The position numbers were made by a program, and so were the translations under genes. A model generated the notes under the pieces. It was given only the letters and a program-made list of their open reading frames with translations, searched no databases and was not told the origin of the DNA. Below are positions 11,659 through 25,348 of a stretch of DNA of 64,000 nucleotides, piece by piece (position 1 is the first letter of the stretch; every line of letters begins with the position of its first letter). Origin of the DNA: Acanthamoeba sp. SK_2022b. Lineage: Eukaryota > Discosea > Longamoebia > Acanthamoebidae. The DNA lies in the NCBI GenBank assembly GCA_027943245.1, contig JANDJZ010000187.1, forward strand, positions 1 through 64,000, in the 5' to 3' direction.

Positions 11659-14361
11659 TTAGTGGATGAAGCGGTCGATGGCGGCCACGATCTTGGCGCG
11701 TGCATCCTTGAGCGACGTCAGATCATCCGCGCTCGACGGGTACAGGTCACTGAATTGGTCGAGGGGAGAGTGGCAAGAGAACAAAAGGTTGGTGAGAGGG
11801 GCTGGAACGTTGGCTGGACTGAGAGAGGGAGAACGCGAAGTGCGTACGCGCAGTGAGCGGTGCCGTTGATGAGCACGGCGAGCTGGCCTGGGTGAGCCAC
11901 GGCGGTTTCGGGCAGAATGCCGAGTATGTGCCACGGATCGATCGAGCCTAGGCACACGGACATCCGACAGAGGGAGGGAGGGAGGCGCAGAGGCGCGTCA
12001 GTACCGTGGAGTTGGCGTACAGCGAAGTGCGGTAGCAACAGTACCGTTGGGGAGCACGACTTTGGGATCGGCGAGGCCGGTGGAGCCGTAGAAGGTGTTG
12101 GTCCACTCGATGTTGGGCAGCGGCTCGGCCTTGTTGAACGGATCGATGTTGAAGATGTCCCTGCACTGCTTCAAATACCTGTGCCAACATCACCTCCACG
12201 AATGAGCGCCGAGGGCGGTCGGATCATCGTGCGTTGGGGGGGGGGGGTCAGAGGCGCGAACCAGTCCAGGGTGACGGTCTTGCTGAAGGGCTGGTTGGCG
12301 GCGCTGCCGGTCTGGTAGAACCCGAACTCGATGCACGTCTGGTAGGTCCACGAGCGACCTGTCGTACGAATCGCCGCGAGCAGCGCGGTCAGCAGTGGAG
12401 GCCCACAAAAGATGGGCGAAGGATGGGGGCGGTACCGGCGGCGTTGTCGTTGTCGGGGAAGGGGCGCACGTCCTTCAGTTGCTTGATGTAGTCGGTGTAC
12501 CTGGTTTGGGTGCAGTCGACTCCTGCGCCGCCATGTGACATTCGACTCTGATTGAGCGATCGAACGCGATTGTACCGGTGTGCGCGTGCATGGGCGCGCG
12601 TACCGAAAAGCTTGTTGTAGACGGTGTTGAACTCGGCGTAGGCGGCGAGAGCGTCATCGCCCTTCAGGAAAATATCGCACATCTGCAGCCCCGTGCGTGA
12701 CATGTGGCGTATGACGTGTGTGAGATGTTTGACAGTGTTACAGACGGTCAGCCTGGGCACAGCTGCCACGTAGAACTATCCTGCAGTAGTAGCGCCCCAT
12801 TACCTTGTTGATGTTCATGCCGTGGTTATAGTTGTTGTTATCGTTGTTGTACTGAACGATCTGGGCCACGGTTCCCTCCCTGCCTTACCCGTTAGCTCCA
12901 CGGGCCTCGCCCGATGAGAGGGAGAGGGCGCGTACATGTTCTCGAAGAAGAGCGCGATGTCGTCCTCGGTCTCGATGGGCGTGCACAGGTTGAACACCGT
13001 CTGCATGGAAGGCAGCCGAGTGAGCGAAAAAGGACACACGCGCACGTACATGCATGAGCGCATGCCTACGCACCTGCAATTTCTTCCTTCCCTCGGCCGA
13101 GGAGAGCAGGTCGGTGGCCGCCTGGGTTCCCTCGCGCACACGGTTGGCGCACGACGCGCCCACGAAGAACTCTGTGCGCGCGCAGCGAAGGTGAGTGTTA
13201 CTAAACGGAGCAGATGGGGCCGCGATGGGGGGGGGGGTGAGTTATAGGTTACCGAGAGAGCGCTGCACGACTTGGTTGTATTCGGAGAAGTCGAGCTGAG
13301 CCTTGACGGGAGCGGAAGTGGCGAGCGAGCCATCGATGAGGTGGGGATACTGCACGCAGCACGGCGCGCACGTGCGATGAGATCGGCGTCCTCGTGGGCG
13401 TGCGGTCCGACAGAGTGGGGAGGTACCTTGAGCCTGAACCAGGCGCTGAGAGCACCCGAATACGAACCGCCAAATGCGATCCACTTGGTCGACTTGGGCA
13501 AGGCGAGCTTCTCGGCGATGTACTGACGGAAGACGGCAAAGTCGGCCAGCCTGGGCATTAGCAAAGCGCGCGGCGAGAGAGAGGCTCGCGTGAGACAACG
13601 CTCGCGCTGCAAGGCGATCGTTTGACTGAGAAAGCGTCGTACGCCTGCTCGCTGTTGAGGAAACGGAGGTTGGCGTTGGAGAGGTCGGGCGTGGGGACCG
13701 ACTTGCCGTAGAAGCGATGCTCGATGCTCAAGATAAGCGCACCGAAGCGCTGAGCGTACTCGTTCAGGATGAAGTGACCGCCGACGTCGATGGGCGAGGC
13801 TGGACCCTCACCGCCGAGAAGAACTGTGTGCACACACATCGCCGCAACACGGTGTGACCCACGGTGTGGAGGCGAGAGAAAGACCTCAAGAGCGAAAGCG
13901 AAGACGCCAGGAAATAAAAGAACGAAGGTATTATTATTGGGGGAGGGGGGTAAGTACGGAAGACCGGGCCTCCGGGGCGGTGGAAGGTGTCGTTGGTGAA
14001 GTAGCGCTGCTGCCACTTGGCGTTGTTGCGCGGGTCGAAGTGGTCCAACGCCTGTCGGCACAATCCAAACGCATAAGAGTAAGTGGATGCGAAGATCTGC
14101 CGACTTGTTTTCCGTCACTCCCAAAATGGCTGATTATGAAATGAAGGAGGATGAGGACGACACCTGGGTGAGCCACTGTTCGGGTGCATCGGCAGAGAGG
14201 GATGAAGTGCTGGGGTGGTTGAGGGCACGGAAGGCCAGGCCGTCGTAGAGAGCACCCCGGTGCGGGATGCTCGTTACACGGCCCAGAGCCACCTCGCTGC
14301 AGCACACAACAAAGAGCAGCACAGCTGCACACGCCGCAAGCATCCGCATCTCCATCTTCAT
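11659..14361 (-). CDS. Secreted serine carboxypeptidase, peptidase family S28
   Basis: The protein starts [18 protein letters not shown] with a classic signal peptide (start chosen as the first ATG after a non-ATG frame opening). S28 hallmarks follow in order: [49 protein letters not shown], the nucleophile motif [18 protein letters not shown], then FFENMY, the acid residue in [11 protein letters not shown] and the histidine in INGTAHC. Family members cleave Pro-X bonds at the C-terminus (prolylcarboxypeptidase) or act as dipeptidases in lysosomes or after secretion. The window enzyme has all three catalytic residues and is full length with about nine small introns. In a phagotrophic amoeba a digestive role is likely (inference). 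It faces TBC1D22 tail to tail, 234 bp apart. Confidence 0.92.
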
Positions 14362-14563
14362 CCGCAATAGAAAAAGCGAAAGAACAAGACAACACCAAGG
14401 CTATCCTATTTGGACTTTCTCAGTTTATGGTTCGAGCTTCGCCCGGTGCTGTTCGCGAGGACCACCGAGAGAAAGAGAAATGAATGGTGATCGATTTGTT
14501 TAGGTATTTTTGTATATTTGAGGTAGAGGTCAAAATCTGGACATTTGATTGCCTCAAGTACGT

Positions 14564-15110
14564 TTACTTCCTGCCCTCGAGATCCTTGGCCTCGCGCTGA
14601 AGCCTCTGGAGCTCACGCTGCTGCCTCTCCCTGATGTTCTCCGGGGGCCTCCTGTCCCTCCTACCCTCCTTGGAGCGGACGCGCACAACGCGCGAGTGGA
14701 TGGCGCAGCTCACGCAGTACTGCAGCTTGGCGTAAAGCTTGGGGAGCTTGTAGGCTGTAAAAAGAGTCAATTAGAGGGCGTAGCAAGATAGAAGAGTCAT
14801 AGAGGAGTGCAAAAGAATGAGAACCGAGTAACGAGAGAGTGAGGACGTACACTCAATGACAGAGGACTCCTGGATGTCCCTGACGGCACCAGTCTCAACG
14901 ATGTTCCTGACGTGGAACCTCTTGACAGCCTTGTCCTGCAATCGCGAAGGAGAACGATAAGACATCTCACTCGCATCGCGGACGTAAGGATGGGAGGGAA
15001 GAGGCATGACGTACCTTAGGGGTGCACCTGTGGCAGTTGTCGCACCTGATGGGCTTGGTGTGGCCGCGGCCGTGGAGGGCGCGTCCGTGATTCCTTCTCT
15101 TTCTGGTCAT
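14564..15110 (-). CDS. RPS26: 40S ribosomal protein eS26
   Basis: Three exons. The first encodes [20 protein letters not shown] and the Cys pair in IRCDNCHRC. The second begins [20 protein letters not shown]. The third has [20 protein letters not shown] with the second zinc Cys pair and ends in a basic tail. Length (about 115 residues), all four zinc cysteines and the order of motifs agree with eS26 of the small subunit, which sits at the mRNA exit channel. The start codon lies just before the conserved TRKRRN motif, and the stop is at 14564-14566. It is divergent from the F-box/ankyrin gene, sharing about 200 bp of upstream DNA. Confidence 0.97.
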
Positions 15111-15314
15111 GACGGGCGGGAGAGGGGGAAGAGACGCACGATAGCGAGGGAGAAAGGGAAAAGAAGGAACACTCAGGCACCAAACGAGGATTTAACCACC
15201 GAACCCGCTTTTTTGCCGGCATTTTCTCTCGCGGATACCTCCCAATCAAATTTCAAAAAAACCAGAGGGCACAGAAAAAAAGAGAAAATATGGTCTGCGC
15301 TGTTGCGGCTTGAG

Positions 15315-17261
15315 ATGGACGAGGACCGCGGAGATGGAGTGCTAGTGCTGCCGGATGAGCTTTGGCTGGAGGTTTTCAGCTTTCTGCACCCAGCTCAGGC
15401 AGGCGGAGCGATGCGAGCGTGCCGGCGGTTTGGTGATATTTTCACAGCGCCCAGCCTGTGGCGTCGCTACCATGAGGCCCTCCTTGGCGGGCCGCTGCAG
15501 CCCGTCGGCCCCGACCCTTCCTCCTCTTCTTACTTCAACAGAGACGGCGAGAGTGCAAACGACGATTTTGACCACAGCAGCGATGATGATATTGAAGTTG
15601 ATGAGAGCCACGAAGGAAAGGAAATCGACGTGACAGCCTTTCCGCGATTCGAAACGCGCGATAGGTGGCGGCAGGCTCTCATGTGGAAGGTGCACCAGAT
15701 CGTGCGCCACCGCAGCGACGAAGCCAAGCTGGTCTGGGCCGCACGGCTCGGCTGCCACCGGCTGGTGGTACGTCTGCTGGACGACATGCTCGACAGGCAT
15801 GCCTCTCTGCGTTGCGAGCGCTCGGCCCTTACCTCCACGCTGCCGGAGGACGAGGACAGCGAAGAGGGGCAACTGCTCCGCATGCTCTGCCGCGCCCTGG
15901 CAGCGGCTTGCTGGGCCAATTCCGTGCCCACAGCCAGGGTACGCGTGACGCTTTGCTCTGTTGCGTTCTTTGGCCAAAACAGACGACTGACGCGTGCGTG
16001 TGTGCCCCAGGTGCTGTTGGCATACGGCGCGGCACCGGTGGAGTGCGGATACCTGGGGGTCAAGCGCGAGGCGATCGTGGAGGCGGCCGAGCACGGCAAC
16101 GTCGAGTTGATGGAGCTGTTGATCGCGCACGGCGCTCTCTCGGAGCGCTGGAGCTTCGCCAACTACCTGCCCGGGCGACCGCTTCTTGCGGCGTGTTGGG
16201 TACACGCTTTCCCTCCCCTCTTTCACTTCTTTCCTTCGCCGAAGAAGACAAGATGGTGCTCACGATGAGCGAGTGGCGGCCGTTGCTACAAGGCGGGCAA
16301 GACAGAAGCTGTGAAGTGCTTGATGCGCCACGACGTCATGTGCGTGGCCTCGCAGAACGAGTTCATTGAGAGCTGGGGCATCTCCGTCGACTTGGAGGGC
16401 GTCAGCCCTCTGTGCATGGCCGCGAAGAGAGGCCATGTTGGAGTCGTCTCTCTGCTGCTATCCCAGCTCCAAGCCCAGTTGAACAATAGGTAAGTCACAC
16501 CGCCTGGCCCCATTTAAGCGCGCGCGCTGTGCACACTCACGGACAATGCGCGCACATCTCGATATCGAACAGCGAGAAGCAAAACGCGCTTCTGTCGGCG
16601 GCCAAGGAAAACCAGAACGATACGATCAAGCATCTTCTCACGCATGGCGGAGTGGCGGGCGACATCGCTACGCTCTGCGCCTACGTCAGGGGCAAGACGG
16701 CCTTTGACGTCGAGGTCTTTGAGATGCTGCTCAGAGGTTTGCCTCCCCATGCGCCGTCGCCGTTCTGGCGCTGATCGCACATCGCTATACCAAGGCGTGG
16801 ACGGACAGTCGCTGGGGTCGTCCAACGTGTGCTGGGCGATCTTCAAGTCAAAGAGGATGGTTGGTGGGCCCCACGGCAAGAAGGTTTGTGAGCTACTGCA
16901 GGCCAAAGGGGCGGACATCAATCTGGGACTCGAGCCCGACGCAAGCCTAACTCCGCTGGCACATGCCGGTATGTGCCGGCTCACCCTCACACACGTGCAT
17001 GGACTCACACCAACTCGAACGTAGTGGCCAAGGACCGCTTGGAGGTGGCCGAGACCCTACTGCAGTGTGGAGCCGACCCAAACGTGTCCGCTCTGGGAGA
17101 GGCCAACCTGCTGCACTTTGCTCAGAAGCTCGGTAACGAAAGGTGGGCGCCCATCCACTTTTGTTTCAAGGTTAGCCCTACCTGGAGGCCTGTGCTCACC
17201 TTCCGCGCTTTGCAGAATGGCGGCCCTGCTCACGCTGTACACTGAAAAATTAAGATCGTGA
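15315..17261 (+). CDS. F-box protein with ankyrin repeats
   Basis: The first exon opens with an F-box: VLPDELWLEVFSFLHP, then MRACRRFGDIF and APSLWRRYHEAL. A Ser/Asp-rich acidic linker (DDDIEVDESHEGKEIDV) follows, then DRWRQALMWKVHQI. Later exons give ankyrin-like units: LVWAARLGCHRLVVRLLDDM, EAAEHGNVELMELLIAHGAL, GVSPLCMAAKRGHVGVVSLL, VAETLLQCGADPNVSALGEA. The stop is at 17259-17261 after LLTLYTEKLRS. F-box proteins join substrates to SCF ubiquitin ligases, with the ankyrin repeats as the likely substrate-binding part (inference). Some repeats are weak, and the exon joins near 16200-16300 and 16740-16880 are approximate. The start is the first ATG before the F-box, about 20 residues upstream as usual. 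Confidence 0.85.
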
Positions 17262-17381
17262 GAGCTGAGCGCAAACAGTCTTCCAATGACGCGCAGGTGT
17301 GCCAGCAGCTACCACGCGTATCTGCCCAAACTCGAATTCATCTGTTTATAAATTTGAGCTTGACCTTACGCATTAACATCG

Positions 17382-17453
17382 GATTCCGTGGTGCAACGGT
17401 AGCACGCAAGCCTAACACGCTTGAGGTCGCGAGATCAACACTCGCCGGAATCA
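17382..17453 (+). tRNA. tRNA-Val (anticodon AAC)
   Basis: The 72-nt cloverleaf folds fully without an intron. Acceptor stem GATTCCG pairs with CGGAATC, D-stem GTGC with GCAC around AACGGTA, and anticodon stem CAAGC with GCTTG around loop CTAACAC, giving anticodon AAC. The variable loop is AGGTC, and T-stem GCGAG pairs with CTCGC around ATCAACA. Position 73 is A. The A-box (TGGTGCAACGG) is good. The T-loop starts with A54 instead of T54 and has A60, a pairing more typical of initiator tRNA, so the B-box is slightly off consensus. A T4 run follows at 17455. It lies between two protein genes on the same strand. Confidence 0.93.
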
Positions 17454-17454
17454 A

Positions 17455-17458
17455 TTTT
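17455..17458 (+). terminator. RNA polymerase III T-tract
   Basis: TTTT two bases after the tRNA acceptor stem, the standard minimal Pol III stop signal. Confidence 0.6.
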
Positions 17459-17564
17459 ATGGCTCTCGGGAATTGTTTTTTCACTCTCGGTTGGCTGCCA
17501 ACTTTTATCCCGCCGCCGGCTGCAGTTGGTGCTTTTGAGGAGTGTGCATGTGCAAGCTGTCGCA

Positions 17565-18422
17565 ATGCCCGTCATCGTGGTAATGGGAGTAAGCGGTACG
17601 CCAACGTTTCAATCTTGGGCGCAAAACAGCGGGTCATTTTTCAATCATAAACGATTTATGATCTTTTGATCGGGGGAGGCCAGGTTGCGGCAAGTCTTCT
17701 GTGGGCGCCGCAGTTGCCCGACAATTGGGCGATGGTTGGATCTTTGCCGATGCCGATGCCTACCACCCCCAAGCCAACATCGACAAGATGGCAAGCGGGC
17801 AGCCTCTCAACGGTACCGCAGCACCGCTCTCCCCAGCACACGTGCTGTCCTGGTGGTTCTCGTGGAGTAACACCAGAAGCGCGTGGCAGACGAGGACAGA
17901 GAACCGTGGCTGAAGAAGCTGGCCGAGTGCATTGACGAGTGGCTGGCAAATGGCAAAGGCGCGGTGCTGGCCTGTTCCGCGCTGAAGAGGAAGTACCGCT
18001 CCATGCTGCTCGGGCCCGACGAGAAGGTAATACATCGCAACGCTCAGCACACGTGCTGTCCTGGTGGTTCTCGTGAAAGTGGCGGAGCAGTATGGCTTAC
18101 GCCTCGGCGGAGAAAGAACAGGGACAAGGTCGTGTTTGCGCATCTCAATGGCACAAGTGACCTGATCGCCACTCGAATGGCCCACCGAGAAGGCCATTTC
18201 ATGAAGCAAGAGATGCTCGTCAGCCAGGTATGCTCCTCGCCCTCCGCTACGGCCGCCTCACCGCAACACTCAACCGCGCGTGCGCACCCCACCCCGTAGC
18301 TGGCCGCCCTGGAGCCGCTGCGGGAGGACGAGCGTGGCGTGGTAATCGACGACATCTCGCCACCGCCGGACCGCATTGCACTGGACATCCTACAGCGAGT
18401 CGGAGAGCTCAACAGCTCCTAG
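17565..18422 (+). CDS. Gluconokinase (gluconate 6-kinase)
   Basis: A small kinase of the bacterial GntK/human IDNK type. Exon 1 (17565-) encodes [11 protein letters not shown], and splicing at a GGTACG donor restores the P-loop [11 protein letters not shown]. Then come [20 protein letters not shown], the signature [11 protein letters not shown] after a second intron, [13 protein letters not shown], and [20 protein letters not shown] with [11 protein letters not shown] (the lid region). The protein ends [12 protein letters not shown] at about 165-170 residues, the usual family length. It phosphorylates gluconate to 6-phosphogluconate, feeding the pentose phosphate pathway. All substrate and ATP motifs are intact. 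Introns 2 and 3 share a 31-bp perfect repeat. Confidence 0.92.
17834..18075. repeat. 31-bp perfect direct repeat in two consecutive gluconokinase introns
   Basis: The segments 17834-17864 and 18045-18075 are identical over 31 bases, starting CAGCACACGTGCTG and ending GGTTCTCGTG. One is in intron 2 and the other in intron 3, 211 bp apart, with a coding exon between. The unit includes the E-box hexamer CACGTG. Confidence 0.9.
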
Positions 18423-18564
18423 CCCTTATCATGGGAGAGGAAGTGGCCAAGAGATCATGGTGGTTACCGTGTGAAAGGAGGGAGGATGATTATTGGGGAG
18501 CAGCTGCCATCAATAGGTACAGCAGCATGGCGCTGCGCGTCAACATTACATGTGCATGCTCGGC

Positions 18565-21474
<2,910 letters not shown>

Positions 21475-21606
21475 CTTGATCCAAAAAAAAAGCTTTTTTA
21501 ATCCTGTTTTCTCAACCTGTCCCAAGGAAAATAGAAAATAGCGTTTGTTTTTTTTTAGCCAAGCGAAAATCTGTTTGAATTGAAGGATCTCCTTGCCGGC
21601 CTGAGG

Positions 21607-23468
21607 ATGCGCGCTGCTGCACGATCGAATCTTCTTCGCGGAGGTGGGAAGAGGGCAGCAGTGCTCCGACCTTCCTTGTTACACCATGCTGCCCCCATCC
21701 GGATTGGAGGCCTGCAATTGAACCTCATCTCTTCATATGCTGGTTCAGCCCGGCGGCCATTTCATGCCTCCACACGCGCCCTGTGGGCCGTGGCCTCCTC
21801 CAGTGACGAGAATGGCGAAAACAACGAACCGGAGAAAGTCGCAAGCGATGCGGCTCTCGAGGAAGTCGAAAGAAGCGAGGCCTACGACCGGTGGGTGGAG
21901 GCAGTGCGAGGGCAACTGAAGCAGATTGAAGCGCGCGTGCTTGGGCGTTCCTCTGCCGCTGGTGACCCCCCCCTGCTTAATCTTGCAATCAATTCTCCTG
22001 TGGCTAAGGCTGATTTTTCTTTTGAAATTACAGCCCCAGGTGCAGAAGACATCAATAACTTGGCGGACATGTTCTTTGATTCTCCTCGCATGCTGCCTTC
22101 CTCGAGGTCATCTGGCGAGCAGAGGCGTCGCGGTCTCATCACATTTGAAAACGACTCCCGAAAGCCTACCCAGATGCCCTACCTCATGCTCGACCCCCAG
22201 TGGTACCAGCGCACTACCGAAGAAGAGCGCCTGCAGCAAGGTGCGCCGCGCACGGCCATATCTCTTGCATTTTCGTTGTGCACTTGGCCACAAGCTGGAC
22301 GGAGGTGACTGCTCGCCGGCGAAGCCGCTTGCTTCCACCTCGTGCGTGCAACCGTCTCCTAACCTCTGTCTTGCGTGATGTGCCAACCCTGCCTTGGGAC
22401 GTGATGCACTGTACAGTGCTCGCCTGGCGCCCGTTCACGGCGCGTGCGGTGGCTGCGGACAAGGCCGACAGCCAGTTCAGGGAGGATCCCTTCCGCAACA
22501 AGAGCCATGCGTTCAGCGGCCGCGTAATCACCGAGGAGTTCAGGCGGAACAGGCTTGACAAGTATCTGCGCGAGGTTCGACACTCTCCCTGCTAGAGGCC
22601 TGCATGGCGTTTGTTGACGTTAGTTGTTCTTGTTCTTGTGTGCAGGAGCTGGCCGACAAGCGCAAGGTGTACACCAACGATCTGAAAGAGGATGTCACCA
22701 AGGTGGGCCTGGACGAAGTGAAACAGGCCTTCCGAGCTAACGTGCGTGGTCCCTCTTCGCCGAGAGCCGTGCGCTGGTCGCCTTCCTCACAAGAAGCTCT
22801 CTCCCCCCTCGCCCTTCATGCTGACAGCTTGCCATGGTCGAGAGCATCTCGGGCGAGGAGGCATCCGAGGAGCTGGCGGAGCCCGAAGTCACGAAGGAAG
22901 ACAAGTTCATCAAGCCCCAGGGCTTCGTTTCCGCCACTGACATGCTCAAATTCAGCGAGGAGAAGCTGCAGGCCGACCTCGAGAAGCTCATGAAGAAGGC
23001 CAAGAAGTGCGTCTTCTGCAGGTATGTCTGGACCCACCCATCCACCCCATCAGCCACTCTTTCTCTCTCTCGCTCTCGGCTGTATCGTGGCTGTGGTGCG
23101 ATGATCCCTTCACCCACCCATTTGCTCTTGTGTCGTGCAGGCCCTCTGCCAATCGTCCCGTGCTGGACCCCATGAACGTGTCCCTGCTTACCATGTTCTT
23201 GACGCCCACGGGCGAGATCATCGGGCGGAGGCACAACGGAAACTGCCGTCGGCACCAGCGGAAACTGGCGACCACCATCAAGCGGGCCAAGCATATGGGC
23301 GTCTTCTCCTACAAATACGGAGGGTTCACCATCTACTCGCCCTTCCACGAGCCGCCCGAGACCTACCCCGACACCGAGGGCGAGGACGAGGAGGACTTCG
23401 ATGAAGACGAAGATGATTATGAGGACATGGACTTTGAGGATTTCGAGGACGAGGAGTTCGACTTCTAG
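21607..23468 (+). CDS. Mitochondrial small-subunit ribosomal protein bS18m, with long N-terminal extension and acidic tail
   Basis: The N-terminus ([20 protein letters not shown]) is rich in Arg and Ala and lacks acid residues, as for mitochondrial import. A long extension (including [11 protein letters not shown] and [14 protein letters not shown]) precedes the bS18 core: [52 protein letters not shown] and [10 protein letters not shown]. The CxxC plus the later cysteine in NGNC match the metal-binding cysteines of mitochondrial S18 proteins. After the core comes a strongly acidic C-terminal tail ([18 protein letters not shown]), unusual for a ribosomal protein. At well over 400 residues the protein is several times the bacterial size. 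It is divergent from DHODH across 132 bp, so a shared promoter region between two mitochondrial genes is plausible. Confidence 0.9.
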
Positions 23469-23558
23469 TGTAGTTGTACACCGCCTTGCGAGCAGTTAGA
23501 ACGTGTGTCTTTTCTTCTAGTCCTTTCGCCCCACGACCACGAAACAAGCAAGTCTTCT

Positions 23559-24137
23559 TTAGAAGATGTAAGCGAAGCCGTAGAAGAGCCTGCATACGAG
23601 AGGGAGAGAGACAAGAGGAGGGCCTGAGCACGACGAAGGTAAAGAGGCAGGGATGGAGGAACGTACGTCCAGAACAGCACGTACGACTGCAACAACGAGC
23701 ACACACACAAACAACAGGAGGTCAAGGTGAGCTGGCGTGGCGAGGGCATGTGTGGACGGACGAGGAAAGGTACCAAGAGGCCCTGCCCGATGGCTTCGGT
23801 CCACACTGCGGACGGGGTGGTGAAGTACTTGCTGGTGTTGTAGCCTGTTCGGTGGAGGAGAAGCAGGGACACGAGCGCCGATGCAGCCGCGTAGAAGATG
23901 AATCCTCCCAATCCAGTCACGCCCAGAATACCTGCCGCACTTCCTGCCACGCTAGCAACGATGATTCGGCTGCCCCGACCAAAAAAATGCCTGCCAGTAA
24001 GATCACCGCCCTTCCGGGAGCAGACGAGAAATCGCGAAGGGCAGGACAAACCAGAAGAAGATTGCCCGATTATTATGAGCAATTGCTTCGGGGTTGTGCA
24101 GCTCTCCAATGTCTCGAGTCTCTTCGTGCTTGGCCAT
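23559..24137 (-). CDS. EMC6: ER membrane protein complex subunit 6
   Basis: Three exons. The first, MAKHEETRDIGELHNPEAIA, ends at NNRAIFFC. The second continues RIIVASVAGSAAGILGVTGL, GGFIFYAAASALVSLLLLHR and TGYNTSKYFTTPSAVW. The third gives SYVLFWTYVYGFAYIF before TAA (23559-23561). The order of motifs matches EMC6: cysteine-arginine start of the first membrane helix, AGILG, GFIFY, LLSLLL and YVLFWTxxYG. Total is about 110 residues with three predicted membrane spans, as in the family. EMC inserts tail-anchored and multi-pass proteins into the ER membrane. It converges on the bS18m gene with 90 bp between stops. Confidence 0.93.
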
Positions 24138-24347
24138 CTCTTGTGCCGTCCTCTTTTAGCCCGTTTTTTTATGGTTGTCGAAGTTGTTGTTCCAAATAAA
24201 AATTGAATTAGAAAATAAAAATGAGTGCGCCCAACGTAACACGTGCGGAGCCGTGTGGGTGCTCACAAGAGCGGCAGACATGTCAGTGGTGTCGCCGTTT
24301 ACTTCTTCGGTACAAGGCTAAGATGGGCAGGAGGAAGCCCACGCCTA

Positions 24348-25190
24348 TCAACCTATCGTCACGTCAAGCGAGAGCGAGTTGGATGGGGAAGACAGCTTGC
24401 AGGGGAAAGGGGGACCGTACACACAACCATAGGCGATGAACATGGTGTTGGATCTTTCTGTGTACATAAAGCCCACCCCATCGTTTCGCAACTGTAGGAA
24501 GTGCTCGTTGATCTTCTTTGCCACTTTGGCTCCATGCCGCGAGCTCACCCTGGAACGTTGATGGTAAGCTGCTGGTCCTCCACACAGACACAGAGTGGGC
24601 CACATAGGCGCAGAGAGGGGCAGTAGTGGCGTACGTCCATCGAGGGTGGAGCGGAAGTAGGGTCTCGGCGCCTTGCGCATCGCGAAGAACGAGCACAACC
24701 GGGCCTTCTCCCTCGGCGTTGTGGAAGGCGCTGGCTTGGAAGCGAGTCATCACGCCATCACGAAGCCGATCGCGCAACGAAGGCGCCAGCCACTCGAGCA
24801 TAGGCTCGAAAGCAAAGCCCGCACGCACCACACACTCACCTGGCCTGCTGTACGTGAGTGGTCGCTATCGGTGTAATGATTGATTTATAGCTTGCATAAT
24901 TCGTTTTTTTCGAACAGTAATAACAATAACAATAACAATAACAATAAATAAATAATTTTTTTAAAAATTAAAAAACAGAAATTCAGGCACCTCGGTTCGT
25001 GGGTGGCAGGTTCTTGGTCGCCTATCCCTCGGGCCGTGCTGACGGGGCGGCACTCGAGCACGCCAGGCGAGGCGCCTGCACAGGCCAGCATCACACCCAG
25101 CGCCAAGAACAATGCGCCCCACCCTGCCATACACCAGACATTCGTCGTCCAGCGTTCTCGTCCTCCATCCTCCCGCGTGCCGTCCTCCAT
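24348..25190 (-). CDS. Unrecognised secretory-pathway protein
   Basis: Exon 1 (from 25190) encodes MEDGTREDGGRERWTTNVWC followed by a hydrophobic segment (MAGWGALFLALGVMLACAGA), which reads as a signal peptide or anchor. It then gives VLECRPVSTARGIGDQEP. An AT-rich intron (about 24858-24985) with an ATAACA repeat leads to GECVVRAGFAFEPMLEWLAP, HNAEGEGPVVLVLRDAQGAE and LLPLHPRW. A third exon gives HGAKVAKKINEHFLQLRNDG and may run to TGA at 24348. The pattern of a strand, an Asp-Gly turn, a hydrophobic strand and a C-terminal helix faintly resembles the thioredoxin-like Sep15/SelM domain, but no CxxC or CxxU site is visible, so I do not assign it. The C-terminal end is uncertain because a GTGTAC donor is possible. 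Confidence 0.5.
24917..24955. repeat. (ATAACA)n hexanucleotide and A/T-rich tract
   Basis: About five ATAACA units followed by AATA repeats inside the intron of the 24348-25190 gene. Confidence 0.85.
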
Positions 25191-25348
25191 CTTTCGCTTG
25201 GCGTTCCAGTTAGGAACCTCTTTTCGTACGTGAATTGAAATAAAAAAAGAAGACGTACTGTTTGGCTCCTAATTATGTTTGGCCGAATCGGAGTCCCAAC
25301 ACTGGTGGACTACGGGTCCACTCGAACGTTGCACGCACAAACGAAAAG

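Noticed and set aside
9544..11662. Several open frames with long Cys-Val or His-Thr runs
   Set aside because: These are translations of CA/GT microsatellites within introns of TBC1D22.
11659..14361. Horizontal transfer of the S28 peptidase from bacteria
   Set aside because: The gene has many host-type introns and eukaryotic family motifs; nothing in composition sets it apart from neighbours.
15342..16226. 294-codon open frame on the minus strand
   Set aside because: It is antisense to the F-box/ankyrin exons, whose sense frame has clear motifs; long antisense frames are expected in GC-rich coding DNA.
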